Shown piece after piece: positions 17,515-26,652 of a stretch of 64,000 nt of DNA (the stretch's first letter is position 1; the number at the start of each line of letters is the position of its first letter). This stretch comes from Staphylococcus sp. IVB6214 (GTDB lineage Bacteria > Bacillota > Bacilli > Staphylococcales > Staphylococcaceae). A program made the position numbers and the translations under genes. The notes beneath the pieces are model-generated. The model did not search any database and was not told where the DNA came from. It saw only the letters and a program-made list of their open reading frames with translations. The stretch spans positions 1,736,001-1,800,000 of the forward strand of contig NZ_CP094723.1 in the NCBI RefSeq assembly GCF_025558585.1, written 5' to 3'.

Positions 17515-18543
17515 ATGACAATTCGCAAACAATTATTCCTTTCCTTTGTCACTTCTGTTATCATCACAACACTGTTCTTATTCATTCTTTATAAGTTAAT
17601 GTGGTTCGATGCACAACAAACATTGTTTCTCACACTTTTTTCAATGATTTCCAGTATGATGACTATGATGATTGCATTGACTTTTATCGTTCCAACAATT
17701 CATAAAATTGAACGTCTTAATAAAGAAACACAGAAAGTATCGGAAGGTGATTTCAATATTGATCCTATCACCATCTCATCTCCATCAGAACTGAAAGAGC
17801 TAAACGACTCATTCAAAGTAATGGTGCGACGGGTTGAACAACAAATGTCTCAGATTAAAGATGAAGAAGCTGAAAAGATGTACATGGTTCAAAACTTAGC
17901 CCATGATCTAAAGACTCCGCTTGCAAGTATTAAGTCTTATTCTGAAGCGTTACGAGACGGCATGATTGATGGTACGACTTCTCAACAACACGCATACAAT
18001 GTATTGATTAATCAAGCCGATCGATTAAGTCATATGTTTGATGACTTAACATCTATGGTGAGTGTCACAACACATTCACAAGACAAAGTCTCCTTACAAG
18101 TCGATCAATTGCTGATAGCAATATTGGATCCCTACCAACAGCAATTGGAACAAGAACACCGCTCAATCACTGTAAACGCAGATACGTCAATTCCACGCTT
18201 TATGCAAGATAAGGTGGTGATTGAACGAATTGTTTCAAACTTCTTTGATAATGCTTTGAAATTTTCAGAAACTGGAACACCCATCGATGTCAACGTTAAA
18301 CAACTGTCACCAAGTGAATTAGCAATTTCTGTGAGAGATGAAGGCACAGGGATTGAATCAAAATATTTGAATCGTGTATTTGAACGAACATTTCGTATAG
18401 AGCCATCACGCAATCTTGATCGAGGCGGTTCAGGTTTGGGCTTATATATTGCTCAAACACTTGCACATCAGATTGGTGGCCATATTGAAATCCAAAGTAC
18501 GTATGGTAAAGGAACAACCGTAACATTGTATTTTCCTATTTAA
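17515..18543 (+). CDS. saeS: Sensor histidine kinase SaeS (intramembrane sensing)
   Basis: Kinase for SaeR, 342 residues. Two membrane segments (about 9-28 and 37-60) enclose a loop of only some nine residues near WFDAQQTL, the trait of intramembrane-sensing SaeS. HAMP-like and coiled stretches lead to QNLAHDLKTPLASIKSYSEA with the phospho-histidine at 130. The ATP-binding part shows NFFDNALKFSETGTPI (N box), DEGTGIESKYL (G1) and GGSGLGLYIAQ (G2). It begins directly after the saeR stop, with AAAGGAGG inside the saeR end. Confidence 0.95.
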   Translation: MTIRKQLFLSFVTSVIITTLFLFILYKLMWFDAQQTLFLTLFSMISSMMTMMIALTFIVPTIHKIERLNKETQKVSEGDFNIDPITISSPSELKELNDSFKVMVRRVEQQMSQIKDEEAEKMYMVQNLAHDLKTPLASIKSYSEALRDGMIDGTTSQQHAYNVLINQADRLSHMFDDLTSMVSVTTHSQDKVSLQVDQLLIAILDPYQQQLEQEHRSITVNADTSIPRFMQDKVVIERIVSNFFDNALKFSETGTPIDVNVKQLSPSELAISVRDEGTGIESKYLNRVFERTFRIEPSRNLDRGGSGLGLYIAQTLAHQIGGHIEIQSTYGKGTTVTLYFPI

Positions 18544-18549
18544 ATGATA

Positions 18550-18602
18550 AACAGGCAATCAGCAGTAGAGAACGTCTCTATTGCTGACTGCCTGTTATTT
18601 TC
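18550..18602. terminator. Bidirectional terminator between saeS and the PepSY-like gene
   Basis: AACAGGCAATCAGCA pairs with TGCTGACTGCCTGTT and is followed by ATTTTCATT. It separates the convergent sae and minus-strand operons. Confidence 0.88.
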
Positions 18603-18614
18603 ATTACTACGATA

Positions 18615-19127
18615 TTAATCATCATCCATTTCGTCATCATCATCGTCCGAATAATAGTAGTAGGGATTCGGTTGAACTTGTACATTGGATTGTGGCGTAG
18701 AATTTTGTACAGCTGTTTCATTCTGTGTCGGCTGTATCGCTGCTGATTGTGCCGTCTCTTGTTGCGTCTTTTCACGTTCTGCTTTCTTTTTATTCTTACT
18801 TTCTTGCTGTACCTTTTTAGTCTTTGGCTCCGTCTGTTTCTCTTGCTTTCTTTTAACAACTTTCAAATGAGATATTTTCTCTGTCCTTCGATCAAGTTGA
18901 AATTGAAAATATTTCTGCTCATCTTCAACTGTCACTTTAAAATGACCTTTATCTTCAGATGCATCAAAACGCTTGATTTGTCCTGAATACCGTTCTTTCA
19001 CAATCGCTTTCCCATCTTCGGCACTCAATAACGTCTTATTACTTTGAAATATCATCATTGCCAACACTAAAGCAAGCACAAAGATAATTGTATACAAAAT
19101 AGGTTTCATCAATTTATTCAATGACAT
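18615..19127 (-). CDS. Membrane-anchored PepSY-like accessory protein with acidic tail
   Basis: A 170-residue protein not recognised by name. One membrane segment lies at about residues 9-28 (ILYTIIFVLALVLAMMIFQS). Residues 33-95 (GKAIVKERYSGQIKRFDASE ... EKISHLKVVKR) look like a PepSY repeat. A long K/E/Q-rich, probably disordered stretch and the acidic end SDDDDDEMDDD follow. It overlaps the sensor kinase gene by 14 nt. B. subtilis ykoGHI similarly pairs a two-component system with a PepSY protein, so a modulator of the adjacent kinase is likely. The acidic tail could bind cations. Confidence 0.7.
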   Translation of the reverse strand: MSLNKLMKPILYTIIFVLALVLAMMIFQSNKTLLSAEDGKAIVKERYSGQIKRFDASEDKGHFKVTVEDEQKYFQFQLDRRTEKISHLKVVKRKQEKQTEPKTKKVQQESKNKKKAEREKTQQETAQSAAIQPTQNETAVQNSTPQSNVQVQPNPYYYYSDDDDDEMDDD

Positions 19128-20475
19128 GCTCCTTCATTTTAAGTGTTACATTCGTCCCTTCCCCCACAGTAGAGACAATATCAATCAATACATGATTCTG
19201 TTGTGCGATTTCTTTCGCAATATACAAGCCAAGTCCGCTTCCGCCGTTTTCTCTCGTGCGTGCCTTGTCCACACGATAAAAGCGATCGAAAATTTTATCT
19301 AAGCTTTCTTCAGGAATTCCTTCTCCGCTATCAACAATGTGAATTTGAATGTCTTCTTTTATTTCATCGACATGAATATTTATTTGATCATCACTATACT
19401 TTATGGCGTTATCTATAAAAATCGTAAACAATTGTATCAATTGCTCCCTATTTGCTGTGATATAAACAGGTCTTGATGTATCAGTCAAAACAATTAAACG
19501 ATCATATGCTAACATTAATTTGCTTATCAAGCTGTCCAGCACTTCAACGACATCAAACTGTGTTAATTCCACTTGCTGTTTCTTTTGATGAAAAGAAGTG
19601 ATTTGTAGCATTTGTCCTGCCAAACTTTTCATTCGTTTTGACTCTTCATGTATGACATCTAAACCTTCATCAAGGAGTTCTGGCTTTTGTTTGCCGAACC
19701 GCTTCAACATTTCACTATAACTGTGAATCACTGTAATAGGTGTTTTAAGTTCATGAGATGCATTCGCTATGAAACGCTGCTCCTTTTCTTCTTGATCACT
19801 CAATCGCGTCATCATTAAGTTAAACGTATCCGTTAAATCATCTAACTCTTTAGAAGTATGCTCCAATTTTTCAACTTTTTGATAGCCTTTTGTCTTATAA
19901 ATGTTGGACATCTTATTAATCAGCAGATGAATCGGTTTTAAAATATTATGTGTAATAATCATATTCAAAATAAAAATAATCAACGTCAACATAACGGTTG
20001 AACCAATTAATATCCATTTGAGTGTTTCAAAGGATTCATGTTTCATGTCCACATTTTCGTAAATTTGTAAATTCACCGTTTCTTTATTTTCCCAAACAAC
20101 CGGGATAGAGACCATCACAAAATAATGTCCGTCATGTTCCATATATCGATCCACTTGCTGATTAGAATAGCCCGTCACAAGTGATCGGTAGTCCTTGTTC
20201 GTCATAATGTGCAGTTTGCGTTTATTTTTATCATCGACAATCGCAATCGAACCATCTGATAATAGGTGATTAACAATAATTCTTTCATTATCTCCATGCT
20301 GATTCTGTGACTTTTCTAATTCCTTAATAATATTAATCGCTCTATTTTCAATTTGATGTACTTCACTATGAATCGCGTTCCGCTTAAATGTCATATAAAC
20401 AAATACATTCACAATCACTAAAGTAATGACAATCATCACCGTTGTGTACATTTGAATCTTCGTTCTAAGCTTCAT
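19114..20475 (-). CDS. Sensor histidine kinase, ArlS/YkoH-like
   Basis: Membrane kinase of 453 residues. Membrane segment 1 is at about 10-29, an extracellular domain of some 120 residues follows, and segment 2 is at about 154-175. Next come a HAMP stretch (HNILKPIHLLINKMSNIYKT), the phospho-acceptor region FIANASHELKTPITVIHSYS with His241, and ATP-binding boxes IFIDNAIKYSDDQI, DSGEGIPEESLDKIFDRFYR and GGSGLGLYIAKEIA. It overlaps the regulator gene by 11 nt. General architecture resembles ArlS, but the extracellular domain differs from what I recall of it, so it is probably a paralogue. The signal is unknown. Confidence 0.85.
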   Translation of the reverse strand: MKLRTKIQMYTTVMIVITLVIVNVFVYMTFKRNAIHSEVHQIENRAINIIKELEKSQNQHGDNERIIVNHLLSDGSIAIVDDKNKRKLHIMTNKDYRSLVTGYSNQQVDRYMEHDGHYFVMVSIPVVWENKETVNLQIYENVDMKHESFETLKWILIGSTVMLTLIIFILNMIITHNILKPIHLLINKMSNIYKTKGYQKVEKLEHTSKELDDLTDTFNLMMTRLSDQEEKEQRFIANASHELKTPITVIHSYSEMLKRFGKQKPELLDEGLDVIHEESKRMKSLAGQMLQITSFHQKKQQVELTQFDVVEVLDSLISKLMLAYDRLIVLTDTSRPVYITANREQLIQLFTIFIDNAIKYSDDQINIHVDEIKEDIQIHIVDSGEGIPEESLDKIFDRFYRVDKARTRENGGSGLGLYIAKEIAQQNHVLIDIVSTVGEGTNVTLKMKEHVIE

Positions 20476-21148
20476 ATGATGTATCCTTCAACATATAACC
20501 GATGCCTCGTACGCTGGTGATGTAATCATGAGAAGGACCCAGTTTTTTGCGAATGTAACGCACATACACATCAACAATATTTGTATCTCCCACATACTCA
20601 TATCCCCATACTTCATCAATGATTTGTTCACGTGCTAATACTTGATTTTTATTGCGTATGAAATAATACAGTAAATCATATTCCTTTTGAGTCAAGGAAA
20701 TATACGTATCATTGACGTAAACTTCACGAACATTGGGATACATTAACAATTGCTTAAACGTCAACACTTCTTGGGTTATTTCTTTCTGTTTATCTTTCAA
20801 ATGTACACGTATTCGTGCTAATAATTCTTCAATTTCAAATGGCTTTGTCATATAATCATTCGCACCGCTATCCAGTCCCCCTACCTTATCCATCACTGTA
20901 TCTCGTGCAGTGAGCATAATTATGCGTGTTTCTGTATCAGACATTCTAATACGACGTAACACTTCTAAGCCATTCAACTCCGGAATCATGACGTCTAACA
21001 ATATTAAATCTACCTGTTCTGTTTCATATATATTTAACCCTTGTCTTCCAGTATGTGCTTTAGTCACTTGATAACCTGCATATTCCAATTCTAGTTCAAT
21101 CACTCGTGCAATTTTTTCATCATCTTCAATAATCAAAATATGGTCCAT
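20465..21148 (-). CDS. Response regulator, OmpR family, ArlR/YkoG-like
   Basis: 227-residue receiver plus winged-helix regulator. Asp52 (LILLDVMIPELNGLEVLRRI) is the phosphoacceptor, with MLTARDT and GANDYMTKPFEIEELLARIR completing the receiver. The DNA-binding end reads LTQKEYDLLYYFIRNKNQVL, VWGYEYVGDTNIVDVYVRYI and SVRGIGYML. It starts 10 nt after the SLC13 gene, so it is probably co-transcribed with glxK and the transporter. Its targets are unknown; the operon itself is a candidate. Confidence 0.87.
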   Translation of the reverse strand: MDHILIIEDDEKIARVIELELEYAGYQVTKAHTGRQGLNIYETEQVDLILLDVMIPELNGLEVLRRIRMSDTETRIIMLTARDTVMDKVGGLDSGANDYMTKPFEIEELLARIRVHLKDKQKEITQEVLTFKQLLMYPNVREVYVNDTYISLTQKEYDLLYYFIRNKNQVLAREQIIDEVWGYEYVGDTNIVDVYVRYIRKKLGPSHDYITSVRGIGYMLKDTSYEA

Positions 21149-21158
21149 AGTTCACCTC

Positions 21159-22532
21159 TTAAAGTGTTAGTCCAATTGGTTGCCAATAACAATAATAAAA
21201 TAGCACCATCAACATAATATAAACAGGCGTTAAAATCAAACTCAGCTGTATCAGTTGCTTAGATGTAAATCCTGCATGCCCCTCAAAAAATACCAATAAT
21301 GCTTTGGAACTGACAGGGAAGGTCAGACAATAATTCATTCCTATAAGTGCAATAAATACGACTGATGTAGCGTTCAGATGATATAACTCGGATAAGACTA
21401 AAAAGCTCGGGATTAGAACGACTGCTCGTGTTGTATGACTCGTAATAATGAGATGTGACAGCACCGTGATGATACATATCAATATGAGCAAAATACCATC
21501 ATGTATACCCTTTATAGTTGTTAGTCTGGAAAATAATGATTCTTGCAATTGATCAATTACCTTGTATTCCACTAACAATGTGCCCAATGCACTCGCAGCT
21601 GCCACAAACAAAATCAAATTCCAATTGATGAACTTTAGACTCTCTTTGAAAGAGATCATGTTAAAAATGGGTAGTGTCATTATTAACGCAATGAAAAAAG
21701 TAACGACAGCAATATCAATTTGATGTAGCCATTCCGTCAACCAGAAAATAATCGTCAAAATTAACAAGAGCAGCGTCTTTTTTTCATGTCTCGTATATGG
21801 CTGACTTATCTCTGTATGTGTATCGACATGAATTGTCACATGACGCATATGCGTAAACCGATATATCACCCATACTGAAATGATGGCAATAACAATCCCA
21901 AACGGTGCAGCTAAATATAAAAATTCAAAATAACTCAGTGTTTCTTTATTTTGTGCTTGTAATAACCCCATGCCAATCAGGTGACTTCCTGCACCTAATA
22001 ATGTTAAGTTAGATCCCATCAATATGAGAACAGGAAATACTAAGCTATAAAATGTTTTAAATTGCGGTAACTTAGCGATAATTTGTTGATATAGTGGAAG
22101 CAATATCACAGCACGAGATGATGTCGATGGAATCACGATACTCACTAACTGTACTAGCCCAAAAATTAACCGATTCATTTTACGTGTATGTCCTTGTTTC
22201 AATACCCACATTGTCATGCGTTGAATCAATCCGCTTTGTTCTAATACACCACTGATCATAAAAGCACCAATCATCAACCAAATAATATCTTGGTTAAACG
22301 AATGAAGTAATAATGATTTGGGTAACCCAAGCACAACCCCAGTTGTCAGCAGTAGCAATGCGACCAATGTAGGTGGCAGTGACGTCGTTACAAACAGTAT
22401 CAATGATACAACAAACAAAATAATGCTTATTTTGCCAAAATAATCAAAATCACTCATGCCCATGACTATAACGGCAACCAACAAACAACAAATAGTAACG
22501 ATTAACGTCCGATTTGATTGGTTATACAACAT
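21159..22532 (-). CDS. SLC13/DASS-family anion or dicarboxylate transporter
   Basis: A 457-residue polytopic protein with about 12 hydrophobic segments. The two inverted-repeat signatures of the family are visible: VIPSTSSRAVILLPLYQQI with MGSNLTLLGAGSHLIG, and ITSHTTRAVVLIPSFLVL with MNYCLTFPVSSKALLVF. It overlaps glycerate kinase by 11 nt, so uptake of glycerate or a related carboxylate is likely but inferred from context only. Confidence 0.82.
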   Translation of the reverse strand: MLYNQSNRTLIVTICCLLVAVIVMGMSDFDYFGKISIILFVVSLILFVTTSLPPTLVALLLLTTGVVLGLPKSLLLHSFNQDIIWLMIGAFMISGVLEQSGLIQRMTMWVLKQGHTRKMNRLIFGLVQLVSIVIPSTSSRAVILLPLYQQIIAKLPQFKTFYSLVFPVLILMGSNLTLLGAGSHLIGMGLLQAQNKETLSYFEFLYLAAPFGIVIAIISVWVIYRFTHMRHVTIHVDTHTEISQPYTRHEKKTLLLLILTIIFWLTEWLHQIDIAVVTFFIALIMTLPIFNMISFKESLKFINWNLILFVAAASALGTLLVEYKVIDQLQESLFSRLTTIKGIHDGILLILICIITVLSHLIITSHTTRAVVLIPSFLVLSELYHLNATSVVFIALIGMNYCLTFPVSSKALLVFFEGHAGFTSKQLIQLSLILTPVYIMLMVLFYYCYWQPIGLTL

Positions 22533-23697
22533 GTGATTTCATCGCTTTTCCGATAATTATTCCAATCATCACTTTACGCATCGCATTTTCCGCACAACTT
22601 TTTAGCCATCTACTCGCATCCATTATCGAATCTTCTAATGTCGCAGGTTGCGGAATAATACTGACAAATGCATCAATACCGTTATCATAATTGATTTTTG
22701 CATTTTTACCGATTGTACCTGCTAATGCAATCACTGGCTTCTGATACAACTTCGCAATCCTTGCAACTTCTGACGGTATTTTGCCGTGTGGCGTTTGATA
22801 ATCTAAGCAACCTTCCGCTGTAAAGACTAAGTCTGCGCTTTGAATCGCATCTGATATTTGAATATATTTCATGATAATTTCAAATCTCGGATGCAACTTC
22901 GCACCACAAATCGCAATGAGACCTGCACCTAAACCACCTGACGCCCCTGTACCTTGACCGTATTTTAAGTTTTTCGTAGATATTTCTCCATAAAGCTCCG
23001 CTAAATATTCTAGGTTTTGAGATAATAAAGCGACTTGTTCTGGCGTCGCCCCTTTTTGCGGACCATATACTCTTGCGACACCTGATTCCCCACAAAGGAT
23101 ATTATCCCAGTTCACAGCAACATCAATTGGGATACGTTTAATATCCACATTTAAACCACTATAATCTATTTTATGAATATGATGAATATCACCGCCACCA
23201 ACGACTTGTATTGGTTGACCTGATGCGTCATAGCAACGAACACCGAGTGCTTGTGCCATGCCAATACCACCATCATTGGTCCCTGAATCACCACAGCCAA
23301 TTAAGATGCGCTCTGCTCCGTCAGCAATCGCTTTTAAAATCATTTCTCCAACACCATATGTCGTCGTTTTCAGTGGGTTTCTCATATGTTTAGGAACATT
23401 TTTCAACCCTGCGATAACAGCCATTTCAATGACTGCAGTTTGTATACCATTTTCATAAAAGACACCATAATATGCATCAATTTCTTCACCTATGGGGCCT
23501 GTCACTTTATGATGAACCAGCTTCCCTGACTTCAACTTCACAATCGTCTCAGCAAAACCTTCTCCGCCATCTACCATTGGAATCACATTCACATCATGTG
23601 AATTTTCCACTTTATCGATTCCTTGCTTAATCGCCATGCCCACTTCTTCTGCACTTAAACTCTCTTTGAAACCAGATGGAATTACTACTATTTTCAT
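22522..23697 (-). CDS. glxK: Glycerate kinase (GlxK/GarK type)
   Basis: Phosphorylates glycerate with ATP, feeding glycolysis. It has 391 residues. The start MKIVVIPSGFKESLSAEEVG is the family N-terminus; GCGDSGTNDGGIGMAQALG is the central glycine-rich signature, GQGTGASGGLGAGLIAI the second, and VFTAEGCLDYQTPHGKIPSE the C-terminal one. The start at 23697 is preferred over one nine codons earlier because AAGGAGA precedes it. It is the first gene of a five-gene operon with the SLC13 transporter and a two-component system. Confidence 0.92.
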   Translation of the reverse strand: MKIVVIPSGFKESLSAEEVGMAIKQGIDKVENSHDVNVIPMVDGGEGFAETIVKLKSGKLVHHKVTGPIGEEIDAYYGVFYENGIQTAVIEMAVIAGLKNVPKHMRNPLKTTTYGVGEMILKAIADGAERILIGCGDSGTNDGGIGMAQALGVRCYDASGQPIQVVGGGDIHHIHKIDYSGLNVDIKRIPIDVAVNWDNILCGESGVARVYGPQKGATPEQVALLSQNLEYLAELYGEISTKNLKYGQGTGASGGLGAGLIAICGAKLHPRFEIIMKYIQISDAIQSADLVFTAEGCLDYQTPHGKIPSEVARIAKLYQKPVIALAGTIGKNAKINYDNGIDAFVSIIPQPATLEDSIMDASRWLKSCAENAMRKVMIGIIIGKAMKSHVV

Positions 23698-23810
23698 ATC
23701 CCGATTCTCCTTAACGTCTATCATTCATTGACACTAATATAACGTGAGATTATTGGACATTACTTAAGCAAAAATTAAAAAACGATTAGAATTCTTTCAG
23801 TCAAAATAAA

Positions 23811-23854
23811 AAATAGCCATACCAAGTTAAAACAACTTGATACAGCTACTATTT
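23811..23854. terminator. Terminator downstream of tcyC
   Basis: AAATAGC...ACCAAGTT pairs with AACTTGATAC...GCTACTATTT, an imperfect but long stem with A/T tracts on both sides. Confidence 0.7.
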
Positions 23855-24583
23855 CTAAACGTCTATGACATTAAAGAATTTCTTCAATTCTTCTGTTTGT
23901 GGTTGGTTAAACAGTAATTCTGGCTTACCTTCTTCGCCAATGAGACCTTCATTGATGAAAATAACACGATCTGATACTTCACGTGCAAAGCGCATTTCAT
24001 GCGTCACAATGACCATTGTCATGCCTTCGTTAGCCAAATCTTTGATAACTTTCAATACATCATTCACCAATTCTGGGTCCAATGCGGAAGTTGGTTCATC
24101 AAATAACATCACTTTCGGATTCATGGCTAAGGCACGCGCAATCGCTACACGTTGTTGCTGTCCACCCGATAAAGCATGCGGTCTTTGATCTTTGACACTT
24201 TCTAGTCCGACCTTTCTAAGCAATTGTAATGCTTCATCATAGGCTTGTGGCTTATTCATCTTCTTAACAGTCACTAAGCCTTCCATAACATTCTCAATGG
24301 CTGTTTTGTGTGGAAAGAGATTATAGCTTTGAAAAACCATGCCTGATTGCTTTCTCACTTTGATCTGAGACTTTTTGTCATCATTTGTATAGGTTTCACC
24401 GTCGACAAATACTGTCCCTTCTGTCGGTAATTCCAACGTATTGATCATACGCAATAATGTCGTCTTACCGGAACCTGACTTGCCAATTAAGGTAATCACT
24501 TCACCTTGCGCAACTGAAAGATTAATCCCTTTGATGACTTCTTTATCGTTAAATGACTTTTTGATGTTTTGAAGTTCGATCAT
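23855..24583 (-). CDS. tcyC: Cystine/polar amino acid ABC transporter ATPase (TcyC-like)
   Basis: ATPase of 242 residues driving import through TcyB. Walker [17 protein letters not shown]-loop [11 protein letters not shown], signature [19 protein letters not shown], Walker [15 protein letters not shown] and the switch VTHEM are all intact. The start overlaps the permease stop as ATGA. The Tcy name is given from similarity of the binding protein to S. aureus TcyA as I recall it. Confidence 0.85.
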   Translation of the reverse strand: MIELQNIKKSFNDKEVIKGINLSVAQGEVITLIGKSGSGKTTLLRMINTLELPTEGTVFVDGETYTNDDKKSQIKVRKQSGMVFQSYNLFPHKTAIENVMEGLVTVKKMNKPQAYDEALQLLRKVGLESVKDQRPHALSGGQQQRVAIARALAMNPKVMLFDEPTSALDPELVNDVLKVIKDLANEGMTMVIVTHEMRFAREVSDRVIFINEGLIGEEGKPELLFNQPQTEELKKFFNVIDV

Positions 24584-25299
24584 GAGCGATACCCTCTTTC
24601 AATATAAGATTCATAGTAAGATTGAACAATAGAGATAATAAAACATGTCACCCAATATAACAGTGCTACTAATAAATAAATGGTTAAAAATTCATATGTC
24701 GTAGATGCCACTTCTTGTGCTTTTCTAAACATTTCTGCCACTAAAATAAATCCTAATAATGATGTATCTTTTACTAAACTTAAGAATGTATTCCCTAGCG
24801 CAGGGACAGATACTCTAATCGCTTGTGGCAAAATAATACGTTGAACCGTTTGCTTATAACTCATCCCAATTGAATATGCCGCTTCAGTTTGCCCTTTTGG
24901 GATTGACATGATGCCCCCTCTTAGTATTTCAGAAGCATATGCCCCCACATTGAGTGACAAACCAATGATGGCTGCTACAACTGGAGACAAAGTCAATTGA
25001 TTGTCTGCATTACCGGTTGCAAGCCTACCTATTTCAGGAATACCGTAAAAGATAATGAACAACTGTACGATCATCGGTGTTCCACGAATAATCGATACAT
25101 AAAACCGTGCAATTCCTCTTAATACTTTACTGCTTGAAATACGCATTAACGCAGTAAACAAGGCTAAAATTAAACCAATAACAAATGTGACAATTGTTAT
25201 TGGTATAGAGTACTTAATTAAGCCTTCTAACATAGGTAAAAAAGCTTGTTTCGCAGCATTTAATGCATGAAGCTGCTCATCATTTAGGTTCTGAAACAT
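24580..25299 (-). CDS. tcyB: Cystine/polar amino acid ABC transporter permease (TcyB-like)
   Basis: HisM/GlnP-type permease, 239 residues with about five membrane segments. The first half holds [20 protein letters not shown] and [20 protein letters not shown]. The ATPase-docking EAA loop is [20 protein letters not shown]. It overlaps the binding-protein gene by 20 nt. Confidence 0.85.
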   Translation of the reverse strand: MFQNLNDEQLHALNAAKQAFLPMLEGLIKYSIPITIVTFVIGLILALFTALMRISSSKVLRGIARFYVSIIRGTPMIVQLFIIFYGIPEIGRLATGNADNQLTLSPVVAAIIGLSLNVGAYASEILRGGIMSIPKGQTEAAYSIGMSYKQTVQRIILPQAIRVSVPALGNTFLSLVKDTSLLGFILVAEMFRKAQEVASTTYEFLTIYLLVALLYWVTCFIISIVQSYYESYIERGYRS

Positions 25300-26059
25300 T
25301 TTCTCCGAACCATTTCTTACTAATTTTTTCTAATTCACCATTATCTTTTATTTTTTTCAAACCTTTATTGAAGTCTTCTACAACTTTGTCATCCGTTTTT
25401 TTGCTGAATGCAAACGCTGATTGGCTTTGTTCTGCATCACCTTGGATAGCTTTAATTTTCGCATTTGGTTTTTGTTTTTTATAATCTAAATATGAGATAT
25501 TGTCATTGAAAGTTCCTTCAACACGATTAGATAATAATAAATCCATCGCTTGGTTGAAACCGTCAACTTTTGTAATCTCTGCACCTTTAGATTCTGCCAA
25601 CTTACCATAGTTTGATGTTAATGTTTGTGCGAGTTTTCTATCTTTTACATCATCAAATGATTTGATCTCATCGTTATCTTCAGCTACAACTAATACACCA
25701 TTTGAATATGTGTATGGATCTGAGAACTTGTATTTTGCTTTTCTTTCGTCATTTATTCCAACTTGGTTAGCGATGACATCGAAACGACCTGCATCAAGAC
25801 CTGCAAACATTGAATCCCATTGTGTTTCTTTGAATTCTACGTCATAGCCCATTTCTTTCGCCACTGCTTTCGTTACTTCTACATCATAACCTGTTAACTT
25901 GTCGTTTTTATCATGGAATGTGAACGGCGCATATGTCCCTTCAGTTCCTACTACAATCTTTTTATCTTCATTTTTACTACTGTCTTTTGAATCACTGTCA
26001 TTGCCACATGCAGCGAGTACAATTGCAAAGGCAACCATTAAAAACAAAATTCTTTTCAT
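25280..26059 (-). CDS. tcyA: Cystine/polar amino acid binding lipoprotein (TcyA-like)
   Basis: Substrate-binding lipoprotein, 259 residues. Lipobox VLAAC gives Cys18; an acidic linker follows. The family 3 binding fold starts IVVGTEGTYAPFTFHDKNDK and includes GYDVEVTKAVAKEMGYDVEF, WDSMFAGLDAGRFDVIANQV and YTYSNGVLVV, close to cystine-binding proteins. A palindromic site lies upstream in the untranslated region. CymR control would be expected for cystine uptake but was not demonstrated here. Confidence 0.87.
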   Translation of the reverse strand: MKRILFLMVAFAIVLAACGNDSDSKDSSKNEDKKIVVGTEGTYAPFTFHDKNDKLTGYDVEVTKAVAKEMGYDVEFKETQWDSMFAGLDAGRFDVIANQVGINDERKAKYKFSDPYTYSNGVLVVAEDNDEIKSFDDVKDRKLAQTLTSNYGKLAESKGAEITKVDGFNQAMDLLLSNRVEGTFNDNISYLDYKKQKPNAKIKAIQGDAEQSQSAFAFSKKTDDKVVEDFNKGLKKIKDNGELEKISKKWFGENVSEPK

Positions 26060-26084
26060 GATTATGTACCTCTATTCTTAGTTT

Positions 26085-26099
26085 TTTAATCAGATTAAA
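26085..26099. promoter_or_regulatory. Palindrome upstream of tcyA, possible operator
   Basis: TTTAATCAGATTAAA is symmetric except for its centre. It lies 26-40 nt before the tcyA start, where a repressor could act. The cognate protein is unknown. Confidence 0.35.
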
Positions 26100-26216
26100 T
26101 TTATTTTAGACGGAAAGACATTCCCTGTCAATTATAAAAACCGAAATATATCATGTCTTTTTCAACTTCTAACTAAAAGGGGGACATCTTTAAAAAATTC
26201 GTCACAACTTTTAATA

Positions 26217-26573
26217 TTAACTCGTTAAATCATAACTCGATTCGATGAATTCTATCAGTTCATCAAACGATGCCAGTTCTTCCAAATTCAGTGTCACCCA
26301 GTTGGCTTTATTCATGTGATAAGCTTCATAAACACCCTTCTTTCGTCTCAATGCACCTATCAATTCCTTCTCAACCTTGACATTCATAACATCAATCACT
26401 TTATCGCAGTCTAATCCGATTTTATCAGCCGTAATGTCTACAATAAGTCCAAACCACTTATGATTCCCTTGATGTCTCAAAGCTACATAATTTGGATACT
26501 TCTCCCATGGATAGTCAGGTGATATACCATATGCTGTCTTCACATATTCTAGAATTTCATCACGTGTTATCAT
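26217..26573 (-). CDS. MmcQ/YjbR family protein
   Basis: A 118-residue protein of the YjbR (CyaY-like fold) DNA-binding family, function unknown. MITRDEILEYVKTAYGISPD and YPWEKYPNYVALRHQGNHKW are typical, and GVYEAYHMNKANWVTLNLEE matches the conserved second half. The start at 26573 is chosen for AGGAGATGAT just upstream; a longer version would begin inside the upstream terminator. It lies alone after that terminator. Confidence 0.82.
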   Translation of the reverse strand: MITRDEILEYVKTAYGISPDYPWEKYPNYVALRHQGNHKWFGLIVDITADKIGLDCDKVIDVMNVKVEKELIGALRRKKGVYEAYHMNKANWVTLNLEELASFDELIEFIESSYDLTS

Positions 26574-26607
26574 GTCATCATCTCCTATTTTTCCTATTAT
26601 AATGATA

Positions 26608-26645
26608 AAAATAGCACCTTCCAATCAAATGACTTGGAAAGTGCT
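26608..26645 (-). terminator. Terminator of the nitronate monooxygenase-like gene
   Basis: On the minus strand AGCACTTTCCAA pairs with TTGGAAGGTGCT and is followed by ATTTTTATC. Confidence 0.85.
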
Positions 26646-26652
26646 AATTCGT

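Noticed and set aside
18578..18859. Arg/Lys-rich open frame within the PepSY-like gene
   Set aside because: Same strand, other frame; the K/R richness comes from the low-complexity linker of the real gene.
20465..21148. Naming the pair ArlRS
   Set aside because: General architecture is similar, but operon context with glxK and a PepSY protein and the sensor domain differ from ArlRS, so no symbol is given.
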